NCBI GenBank assembly: GCA_964558465.1
Contig: CAZLEF010000028.1
Span: 17,694 to 81,693, forward strand
Reading direction: 5' to 3'
Length of the DNA: 64,000 bases
Source of the DNA: JACJYC01 sp964558465
Lineage (GTDB): Bacteria; Bacteroidota; Bacteroidia; Chitinophagales; Saprospiraceae
The translations under genes were made by a program, and so were the position numbers. Positions 7,366-14,109 of the stretch are shown here, piece by piece (the first letter of the stretch is position 1; each line of letters begins with the position of its first letter). The notes under the pieces were generated by a model, which was given only the letters and a program-made list of their open reading frames with translations, was not told where the DNA came from and made no database searches.

Positions 7366-9549
7366 ATGCGCAAAGATTTACAACATATCTTTCTTTTTTT
7401 TCTGGTCCTTTTTCCAACAGGTTCCGGTTATGCTCAGGAAGCCCCCAAGCCGGCTGACAGCCTGGGAGTCTGGACGATCAACCTGGAAGGGGTTACCTTA
7501 TCCGGGACTGCGGTCAGCCGGCAAAACCGGTTTTCCTTACTAACGAACAGCGACCCAACGCCCCGCCTCCGGGTTGGCGTCAACCTGGTACAGCGCGAGG
7601 CCAATGTCAACCTGGCCGGCGTCCTGGACCGGCTGCCCGGCATACAAATGCAACAAGGCGCCTTTAATACCAACCGGCTGAATGTGCGTGGCGCAGGGGC
7701 CCGTTCGCCCTTTGCGACCAACCGGTTTACGCTTTATTACGGCGAAATCCCGCTGACAAACGGCGCAGGCGAAACCGCCGTCGAGGAATGGGATCCGAAC
7801 CTCGTGGGGCCTGCAGATATCTGGCGGGGTCCGGCGCCGAGTCAGTTGGGCGCCGGGGTCGGCGGAGCCATGAGGATCAATATTGCCCAGGACAGCCCCT
7901 ACCCTATTGCGCTCAAATCGGTTACGGGTTCCTTCGGCCTGTTTCAAAATACCCTCTACCTTGCCCCGTTCAAGGCTGAAAACGGCCTTTCACCACTGAA
8001 AATCAGCATTTCCAGCACCCATGGCGACGGGTACCGCCAAAACAACCGTTACGACCGGACTTCAGCCCTTGCCGCCGGCGCCCTGGCACACAAGATCCGC
8101 ATACTGGATCCGGAGGTTGAAGGCGAAGCCCCGAGACGGCTTACGACCCGCAGACTGGACTATTTGTTTTATGGGCAGCATATCAAAGCCTTCATTCCCA
8201 GCAGTTTGAATGCCACCATTTTTACAGAAAGCCCGGAAAGCGCAGCAGCCAACTGGCTGGCTGCCAGGGGTGGAGAAAATGCATGGACGTTCACCGGCGG
8301 CGTCACCCAGCAATTTGCCTGGCTGACCCGGACGGGCAACGAGATCCGGACAAAGATCACCGCGTTTGGCCAGTCGCGAACCAACGACGAAAAAAGACCT
8401 CGTCCGCTCACGATACTGGATGAGAATAACCTCGCAGGAGGGGTTCGTTTTGTAATGGAATTCAACCCGGAACGACAGCCGCGCGCCAAAAATTCCTGGA
8501 TCAAAAGTACCGGGTTGGAAGCCTACCGGGAAAGATACCGCCAAAAGAATTCCGAAAGCCTGGACATGGGCGCCACCGGCCCCTTCCTCTTCACCATCAC
8601 CGAAAAACGATGGCAATATTTCCTGTTTGCGGAAGGCCATATCCCGGTTCCGAAAATCGACATCGAATGGGGCCTCAACTTCAAACAAACGGGCAATAAC
8701 TGGAATTTTTCCGCAGCTCCGGAAGACAATCTTTCAGCCGGGTCTGACCCCATTCTTTCTCCGAGGCTGGGCATCCGCCTGTTCCTTGATAAAAAACACC
8801 TGGCCGAATGGTTCGCCCTCGTAAACAGTGGCGCTTTCTGGCCCGGTTCAGAATCCTCCTATGCCAATGGCGTTCGACTGGATTTGCTCCCGGAACGCGC
8901 CTGGAACCTGGAATCGGGCATCCGGTTCCCCGGCTGGGCTCAAAACGGATTGGAAGCAGAAATAACGGCCTTTCGGATGAAAATCGACAACCTGCTCACG
9001 CCCCGGGAGTTGCTCTCAGGCGAGATCGTCCAGGTCAACGCCGGCAAAAGCCTGCACCAGGGAGTGGAGTTGCTCCTGGGAAAAACCTGGATCCGGGAAA
9101 ACCCTGAATTGTTTACCCGGTTGACTTATACCATCGGCGAATTCAAATTCCTGGAATATATCGGCGCAACCGGCAATTTCAGGGGCAACCAACTGGCCGG
9201 CGTAGCGCCGGTTCGCGCCCATGCTTCCGTTGACCTGGAGACCCGCCAGGGGTACTACCTGCACGTCAATTACGATTTTACCGACCGGATGTTCGCTAAT
9301 GACGCCAACACGGTTTTTTCCGAGTCTTTCGGGCTGATCTCCTTCCGTGCCGGCTGGCAAAAAGTGCTGAGCAACCAAAGAGGCGCCTATTACCTGCATT
9401 GCAACCTGTTTGCAGGCCTTGAAAACCTGGCAGATCTCCGGTACGCCTCCATGCTCCAGGTGAATGCAGCGGGTACTGTGCCGAGGTATTTTTATCCGGG
9501 GTTGCCGAGGCATTTTTATTTGGGGGTTTCGTTTCGGTTTGCGCCTTGA
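7366..9549 (+). CDS. TonB-dependent outer-membrane receptor
   Basis: 727 residues from the ATG at 7366, chosen because it begins a clean signal peptide (MRKDLQHIFLFFLVLFPTGS...YAQ); the ATG at 7312 would put 18 polar residues in front. The plug domain is visible at about residues 75-190: NLAGVLDRLPGIQMQQGAFN, RLNVRGAGARSPFATNRFTL, then WRGPAPSQLGAGVGGAMRI. The rest is a beta-barrel ending in the aromatic strand FYLGVSFRF. It lacks the carboxypeptidase-like N-terminal domain of SusC proteins, and no SusD partner is next to it, so it resembles FecA/siderophore or metal receptors more than glycan transporters. The substrate is unknown. Confidence 0.9.
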   Translation: MRKDLQHIFLFFLVLFPTGSGYAQEAPKPADSLGVWTINLEGVTLSGTAVSRQNRFSLLTNSDPTPRLRVGVNLVQREANVNLAGVLDRLPGIQMQQGAFNTNRLNVRGAGARSPFATNRFTLYYGEIPLTNGAGETAVEEWDPNLVGPADIWRGPAPSQLGAGVGGAMRINIAQDSPYPIALKSVTGSFGLFQNTLYLAPFKAENGLSPLKISISSTHGDGYRQNNRYDRTSALAAGALAHKIRILDPEVEGEAPRRLTTRRLDYLFYGQHIKAFIPSSLNATIFTESPESAAANWLAARGGENAWTFTGGVTQQFAWLTRTGNEIRTKITAFGQSRTNDEKRPRPLTILDENNLAGGVRFVMEFNPERQPRAKNSWIKSTGLEAYRERYRQKNSESLDMGATGPFLFTITEKRWQYFLFAEGHIPVPKIDIEWGLNFKQTGNNWNFSAAPEDNLSAGSDPILSPRLGIRLFLDKKHLAEWFALVNSGAFWPGSESSYANGVRLDLLPERAWNLESGIRFPGWAQNGLEAEITAFRMKIDNLLTPRELLSGEIVQVNAGKSLHQGVELLLGKTWIRENPELFTRLTYTIGEFKFLEYIGATGNFRGNQLAGVAPVRAHASVDLETRQGYYLHVNYDFTDRMFANDANTVFSESFGLISFRAGWQKVLSNQRGAYYLHCNLFAGLENLADLRYASMLQVNAAGTVPRYFYPGLPRHFYLGVSFRFAP

Positions 9550-9578
9550 CTGCCAACTATAACTGCTGACTGGCTACT

Positions 9579-9682
9579 CAGTGGAATCAGCGCAATCCGC
9601 TTAATCTGCGTTTTAATCTGCGTTATTTTTCAGTGGAATCAGCGCAATCCACTTAATCTGCGTTTTAATCTGTGTTATTTTT
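9579..9682. repeat. 52-bp tandem direct repeat, two copies
   Basis: Two consecutive 52-base units, 9579-9630 and 9631-9682, each start CAGTGGAATCAGCGCAATCC and end TTATTTTT. They differ at few positions (for example CCGC/CCAC and CTGCG/CTGTG). A third unit seems to begin at 9683 (CAGCGGATCAGG). It fills most of the 233-base gap between the receptor gene and the papain-fold gene. The remainder of the gap holds a TGCCAACT/AACTGCTGAC repeat fragment and no gene. Confidence 0.85.
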
Positions 9683-9782
9683 CAGCGGATCAGGAAACGA
9701 AACCAGCCCCTTTCATCGTTTGGGTAATACCTGAGAACAAAGCGCTATCGGTACAACTTATACTTCATCAATGCTCCCCTTC

Positions 9783-10601
9783 ATGAAAAACCTGATCACC
9801 GGGCTTTTGCCCTTGTTTTTTGTATTGACAGGACTGAACGTCCAAGCTCAGGATCTGCTTCCTAAATCGGCCCGAGGGCTGAAACTGGGCATCACCGAAG
9901 AGTCGCTCATCGATCATTTTATGCCGTATGTGCCCGGCGCGGGCAGCAATTCCCGCGATCTGCTGGAAGGCCAGAGCCTCAAACCCTACATGATGCCGGT
10001 GCGGCAGGTGGGCGTCCGGGGCGAAGCCATCACCTATGGTATTTCCAGCCTGATGGAGTTTTATGTCAACCTGGGTAAAAACTTCAAGGTCAACCTGAGT
10101 CCGGATTATATCAGCCTCAACCTATCCGGTTCCGGAAAGACCATTACTTTTTCGGAGACCCTGAATTTCCTGGCCCAGGAAGGCACCGTCAATGCCGCAA
10201 TCGTCACCTATGACGCCCGTGAAGTTCCAGGCGCCGTCATGGCTACCCAGAAATACAAGATCGTCAATTACCTGCATATTTTCCGCGACCTGACCAAGGA
10301 GCGGCAGCGGGTATTTGAAACCAAAAAGGCCCTTCAACGTGGCAATCCGGTGCTGGTGGAAATGCAGGCCGGCGAAGGCATCAAATCTTTCACCGGCGCT
10401 AAATTCTGGGAACCGGATGGGGAAACGGATCAGAGCTACCCGCTCATCGTAGTCGGATTCAATGAAAACGACCAGGCTTTCGAGGTCATGAGCAGTTGGG
10501 GCAACCAATGGGGCATGGGCGGTTATATCTGGGTCAAATACGACGACTTTGGTAAATTTGCGCGGAACGGGTTTGTACTCATTCCGGAGGATCGGTATTG
10601 A
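9783..10601 (+). CDS. Secreted papain-fold protein lacking all catalytic residues (pseudo-peptidase)
   Basis: 272 residues from the ATG at 9783 (signal peptide MKNLITGLLPLFFVLTGLNV QAQ). The C-terminal part SSWGNQWGMGGYIWVKYDDF (237-256) is the unmistakable NSWG-x-x-WG-x-x-GY block of C1/papain-like peptidases, preceded by YPLIVVGFN where the family has HAVxxVGY. The N-terminal helix VRGEAITYGISSLMEFYVN (78-96) aligns with GSCWAFA. In this alignment the nucleophile Cys is Ala82, the His is Tyr219 and the Asn is Ser237. The whole protein contains no cysteine. It should be catalytically dead and may bind peptides or serve a structural role in the periplasm or outside the cell. The context gives no partner. 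Confidence 0.75.
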   Translation: MKNLITGLLPLFFVLTGLNVQAQDLLPKSARGLKLGITEESLIDHFMPYVPGAGSNSRDLLEGQSLKPYMMPVRQVGVRGEAITYGISSLMEFYVNLGKNFKVNLSPDYISLNLSGSGKTITFSETLNFLAQEGTVNAAIVTYDAREVPGAVMATQKYKIVNYLHIFRDLTKERQRVFETKKALQRGNPVLVEMQAGEGIKSFTGAKFWEPDGETDQSYPLIVVGFNENDQAFEVMSSWGNQWGMGGYIWVKYDDFGKFARNGFVLIPEDRY

Positions 10602-10621
10602 ACTTCGGCTCCGCTCAGTTC
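10600..10621. repeat. CTGAGCGNAGTCGAAG-type hairpin repeat (inverted copy)
   Basis: GAACTTCGGCTCCGCTCAGT C-type sequence: read on the minus strand it is GAACTGAGCGGAGCCGAAGT followed by TC, with stem arms GAACT/AGTTC. It overlaps the stop codon of the papain-fold gene. Confidence 0.6.
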
Positions 10622-10661
10622 CCTGACTGTAAACTGAAGACTGTAAAAAAACGGATTTCAA

Positions 10662-11630
10662 ATGAAAGCACTGGTATTTGCAGAACAGGGGAAGCCCCTC
10701 GAATATACCGATTTTCCCGATCCTGTACCGGGGGCGGGCGAGGTATTGGTCGACCTCAAGGCGGCTGCGCTCAACCGGCGCGATTACTTCATGACCAAAG
10801 GTTTGTACCCCAACGTCAAAACGCCCGTTATCCTGGGTTCTGACGGCGCGGGCATAGCTGAGGGCCGGGCTGTTGTGATCAACCCCAACCAGAATTGGGG
10901 CGACAACCCTGCCTTTGCTTCAAAGGCTTATACCATTCTCGGCATGCCCTCTCAGGGGACGCTGGCCGAAAAAACAGCAGTTCCAGCCGACCGGCTCCAC
11001 CCGAAACCCGCGCATCTCAACTGGCATGAAGCCGCCGTTCTGCCATTGGGGGGGCTGACCGCCTACAGGGCTATTTTCACCCGGGGACAACTCCAGGCAG
11101 GTCAAAAAGTGTTGATTACCGGCGCGGGGGGCGGCGTAGCCACGCTGGCGATCCAACTTGCCGTTGCAGGGGGCGGAGAAGTGTTCGTCACCTCCGGTTC
11201 GGAGGAAAAACTGGAAAAAGCGGCCGGTCTTGGGGTTCAGGGAGGCGCCAACTACCACGACGAAAATTGGCCCGCTGCCCTGAAAGAACAGGCCGGCGGG
11301 TTCGACCTGGTCATCGACAGCGCAGGCGGGCCCGGTTTCAATCACCTCGTGAAACTAACCCAACCGGGTGGCAGGCTGGTGGTTTACGGGGGTTCGCTGG
11401 GTCCGGTTTCCCAATTTTCACCCCAGATATTGTTCTGGCGACAACTTTCCGTTTTGGGCACAACCATGGGCACAGACGAAGAATTTGCACAGATGCTCGA
11501 ATTGGTGACGGCTCATAAAATCTATCCGGTCATCGATGGCGTTTTCCCGCTGAGCAACGGACAAGAGGCCTTCGCCCGGATGGCAGAGGGGACACAATTT
11601 GGGAAGATCGTTGTTGATACCGCCTGTTGA
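10662..11630 (+). CDS. Zinc-independent quinone oxidoreductase-like MDR dehydrogenase
   Basis: 322 residues. The N-terminal GroES-like domain (KALVFAEQGKPLEYTDFPDP, LNRRDYFMTKGLYPNVKTPV, LGSDGAGI) is followed by an NADPH-binding Rossmann domain with VLITGAGGGVATLAIQLA and a FDLVIDSAGG motif. The cysteine/histidine ligands of zinc alcohol dehydrogenases are absent, which places it with quinone oxidoreductase/enoyl-reductase-like members of the medium-chain superfamily. Substrate unknown. It follows the papain-fold gene on the same strand after a 60-base gap. Confidence 0.85.
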   Translation: MKALVFAEQGKPLEYTDFPDPVPGAGEVLVDLKAAALNRRDYFMTKGLYPNVKTPVILGSDGAGIAEGRAVVINPNQNWGDNPAFASKAYTILGMPSQGTLAEKTAVPADRLHPKPAHLNWHEAAVLPLGGLTAYRAIFTRGQLQAGQKVLITGAGGGVATLAIQLAVAGGGEVFVTSGSEEKLEKAAGLGVQGGANYHDENWPAALKEQAGGFDLVIDSAGGPGFNHLVKLTQPGGRLVVYGGSLGPVSQFSPQILFWRQLSVLGTTMGTDEEFAQMLELVTAHKIYPVIDGVFPLSNGQEAFARMAEGTQFGKIVVDTAC

Positions 11631-11713
11631 CGAGATGAAGGAATTGCAACACCAAAACGCTGAGGTGGCAACTTGATTTTAATCATCAATATATTTAGTT
11701 AACAAAAGAGGTG

Positions 11714-11833
11714 TTTTTTTTTCACCACATAAGGTACATAGAAAACATAAGAAAGTGATTGAATAATGCCGATGGCATTATTCAATCACGTCTTTTCTAT
11801 GTGTCCTTATGTATCTTATGTGGTGAAAAAAAC
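11714..11833. repeat. Imperfect palindrome of about 120 bp
   Basis: The left arm contains CACCACATAAGGTACATAG and ends GTGATTGAATAATGCC. The right arm mirrors it (GGCATTATTCAATCAC ... CTTATGTGGTG). The centre is a 3-base turn (GAT) with a perfect 16-bp inner stem, and arms of about 50 bases overall with a few internal gaps. It starts and ends in poly-T and poly-A, and could fold as a very stable hairpin. It lies in the 329-base gap between the MDR dehydrogenase and the metallophosphoesterase; the rest of the gap holds no gene. Confidence 0.85.
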
Positions 11834-11959
11834 CAAGCGCACGCAGGATGCGAAGCCATCCTGCTCTTGAAAAATGGAACTCCAATTGTTTACCATTTAG
11901 CAGGTGCATTGTAAACCAAAGTTGCCTGTTTTCCAGACTTGGTCAATATTGCCCTTATC

Positions 11960-12462
11960 ATGAAAAAAATTGGACTGATCTCGGACACCCATGGATACCT
12001 CGACCCGAAGGTCTTCCAATATTTTGCAGAGGTGGACGAGATCTGGCATGCCGGCGATATCGGCGACGCCTCCGTATCCAACCAACTCGCCGCCTTCAAA
12101 CCATTCAAAGCCGTTCACGGCAATATCGACGATGCCAACCTCCGCCGCCAATTCCCCTCGACCTCCGCTTTGATTGCGAAGGCCTCGACGTCTGGATCAC
12201 GCATATCGGCGGTTATCCGGGGCGGTACAACCAGCGCGTAAAGGAAATCCTGAAGTCCCATCCGCCGGGTCTCTTCATCTGCGGCCATTCCCATATCCTC
12301 AAGGTGATGCCCGACCAACAATTTAACCTCTTGCATATCAATCCCGGCGCTGCGGGCAAGCAGGGGTTCCACCAGGTGAAAACCATTGTCCGCTTTGCGG
12401 TTGAAAACGGTAGAGTCCGGGATCTTGAAGTGGTGGAGATGGGTGATAGTCGTAAGCTATAA
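11960..12462 (+). pseudogene. Metallophosphoesterase (YfcE/MJ0936 type), broken by a single-base frameshift
   Basis: The first frame starts at ATG 11960: MKKIGLISDTHGYLDPKVFQ, then IWHAGDIGD and AVHGNID. It loses homology after NLRRQFP. The next frame continues seamlessly with LDLRFDCEGLDVWITHIGG, YPGRYNQRVKEILK, FICGHSHILKV and LLHINPGAAGKQG, ending at 12462. All phosphodiesterase metal motifs (DTHG, GDIGD, GN, GHSH) are present when the two frames are joined, about 167 residues, the normal length. The break is at a C tract, 12154-12157, where one missing C restores the frame. It may be a recent mutation, a sequencing error or, less likely, programmed frameshifting. Confidence 0.88.
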
Positions 12463-12517
12463 GTCGTAAGTCGATACTATGCACTGACTTACGACTTATA
12501 ACTTACAACTTACGACT
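12448..12517. terminator. GTAAGTCGTAAG-type inverted repeat at convergent gene ends
   Basis: TATAAGTCGTAAGT (12458-12471) is perfectly complementary to ACTTACGACTTATA (12487-12500). An outer pair, AGTCGTAAG (12448-12456) and CTTACGACT (12509-12517), extends it. It overlaps the stop codons of both convergent genes (metallophosphoesterase and di-haem cytochrome). It is a plausible bidirectional terminator, although T-tracts are short. A sister element is at 63694-63764. Confidence 0.6.
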
Positions 12518-13934
12518 AAATAGATTTAAGATATTCAATGAGCGCGGCCCGGTCTTCGGCCTTCAAAAAATCCCCAAAAGTATGACCCTGGTTGCCGTAA
12601 CCGGGGAGCGTTGTATCGTAAACCGTATTGGCGCCCGCCGTTTCAACCGAATAATTCCATCCCGCCTTTTGGTGGTTGTAGTCGCCGGTATCGAATGACC
12701 GTTTCCAGCGGGCAGGGCGTTGCGGGCTGTTCAGCAGGTCCTCCAGGGTAGGTACTGAGCCGTTGTGCAGATAAGGCGCTGTAGCCCAGACGCCGTCCAG
12801 CGGGGGCGCTACATAGCCGTTACCCGGTTCAAGTTTGGCGCCATACGGGTCCTTGCTGAACCAACTTCGGTTGTACCAATACACAAATTCGGCGTAAGCA
12901 AAATTGCTTTGTGCCAGAAGCGGATCTGTGCCCACTTCGTCAAGGGAAACCAGGAGGTTGGGATACCCGGCATCGCTTCCGTATTTGCCATGGCATTGGG
13001 CGCAATTCTCTTCAAAGATCATCTTTCCGGCCCCGACCAAAGCCGGGTTCAAAGGCTCGGGGTAAACCGGCGCTTCGAGCGTCAGGAGGTAAGCCAGCAC
13101 ATCGTCAAAATGGTTGTCGACCTTCCTGGCTTCGGTAGAATCCGTCACCGTCAGCAGGTTGGAAGCCATCATAAAACGCGCAAAATCCTTTCGCCCGACC
13201 GCCGTATAGAACATGGCGTTTTTCTTTTTCAACAGCCACCAGGCCGGCACATCCGAGGGGACCACTTCGGCGGGAATAGCCGTCTGCGGTTGGTCGTACC
13301 AGGCCAGGTCGACCGGATTGCGGTGGGCGGCCAGCACGGCGGCCAGTTTGTCGGCCGGGTTGACGCCCCTCACCCTGGTGACCAGATAAGGGCCGGTAGC
13401 TTTCACCGCCCGGATAAAGTTTTTGGAGGCCTCCCATTGCGGCGAAGAACTTCCGTAAAACGCCTTGATACCCGCTTCCAGCAGCGGCGCGGCCTGCGAC
13501 TGGTCCTGGGTGAAATCATAAGTGGAATTGCCCAATCCTACCACCAGTTGGCCATTCAGGTACTGGGCATGGCATTGCAGACAGTTGGGCGCTACGACCC
13601 GTACGCCGTTGGCTGCATCCACCGCGGTGTATTGGTAGTTGATATTCGCATTATCACCGGTACGACCCAATTCATTTTTGGTATCCTTCCCGATCGTGTT
13701 CACAAAAATGTTATAGGGGATTCCACTCCGGATATAATCCCCATAGACCAGGTAATCCCGGCCGGCCTGCGCGTCGCCCGACCGCTGGGGTGACGGCGGA
13801 ATAAAGGTGGTTCCTGCCGGCAGAACGGGCTCTCCGGGCCCTTCCGGAAGGTCGTTCTGGCAGGTGAGCAGCAGGGTGACGGCTGCCGCTGTGGCGAGCA
13901 GGGTGAGTTTGGAGAGGTTGTTTTTCAGGATCAT
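12516..13934 (-). CDS. Di-haem c-type cytochrome lipoprotein (RoxA-like)
   Basis: 472 residues. The N-terminus has a hydrophobic segment with a possible lipobox (LLLTC, Cys25). Two haem-binding motifs are present: CLQCH at 118-122 and CAQCH at 311-315. The C-terminal block VAPPLDGVWATAPYLHNGSV followed by PTLEDLLNSPQRPARWKRSF is characteristic of the RoxA-like/di-haem cytochrome peroxidase-related family. Such proteins are periplasmic or outer-membrane-exposed redox proteins; whether this one is an oxygenase, a peroxidase or an electron carrier cannot be told. It is downstream of a giant T9SS adhesin, which is itself preceded by a mono-haem cytochrome gene, all on the minus strand. Confidence 0.85.
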   Translation of the reverse strand: MILKNNLSKLTLLATAAAVTLLLTCQNDLPEGPGEPVLPAGTTFIPPSPQRSGDAQAGRDYLVYGDYIRSGIPYNIFVNTIGKDTKNELGRTGDNANINYQYTAVDAANGVRVVAPNCLQCHAQYLNGQLVVGLGNSTYDFTQDQSQAAPLLEAGIKAFYGSSSPQWEASKNFIRAVKATGPYLVTRVRGVNPADKLAAVLAAHRNPVDLAWYDQPQTAIPAEVVPSDVPAWWLLKKKNAMFYTAVGRKDFARFMMASNLLTVTDSTEARKVDNHFDDVLAYLLTLEAPVYPEPLNPALVGAGKMIFEENCAQCHGKYGSDAGYPNLLVSLDEVGTDPLLAQSNFAYAEFVYWYNRSWFSKDPYGAKLEPGNGYVAPPLDGVWATAPYLHNGSVPTLEDLLNSPQRPARWKRSFDTGDYNHQKAGWNYSVETAGANTVYDTTLPGYGNQGHTFGDFLKAEDRAALIEYLKSI

Positions 13935-13939
13935 ATCAT

Positions 13940-13967
13940 ATGGATGTTAGCTAATGGATGTTAGCTA
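13940..13967. repeat. 14-bp direct repeat ATGGATGTTAGCTA x2
   Basis: Two perfect adjacent copies (13940-13953, 13954-13967), immediately upstream of the di-haem cytochrome start codon on the minus strand. Confidence 0.8.
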
Positions 13968-13973
13968 TATGTA

Positions 13974-14101
13974 CCTCCGACCTCCGGTCGGAGGCTCTCG
14001 GCATCTGGCGATGGGATCGATAACCGATCCGATCGCCGGAATTGATCCAGGCCTCCGACCTCCGGTCGGGGGCCTGGGGTAGCTCCGACCGGAGGTCGGA
14101 G
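13974..14101. repeat. Cluster of three CCTCCGACC/GGTCGGAGG hairpins
   Basis: Hairpins with stems CTCCGACC/GGTCGGAG and 3-base loops lie at 13974-13994, about 14050-14074 and about 14083-14101; the third has the loop in inverted orientation (GGA rather than TCC). Between the first two is another palindrome, GGCGAT...ATCGCC, at about 14006-14038. The cluster fills the gap between the adhesin and the di-haem cytochrome genes and abuts the adhesin stop codon, so it probably terminates or attenuates transcription. Confidence 0.75.
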
Positions 14102-14109
14102 GTACTAGG

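Noticed and set aside
11848..12462. An apparently long frame that begins 110 bases before the metallophosphoesterase
   Set aside because: Its N-terminal half is the wrong frame of the metallophosphoesterase; the real protein switches frame at the C tract.
12765..13793. A 342-codon frame antisense to the di-haem cytochrome
   Set aside because: The cytochrome strand has the haem motifs and signal peptide; the antisense frame has no recognisable features.
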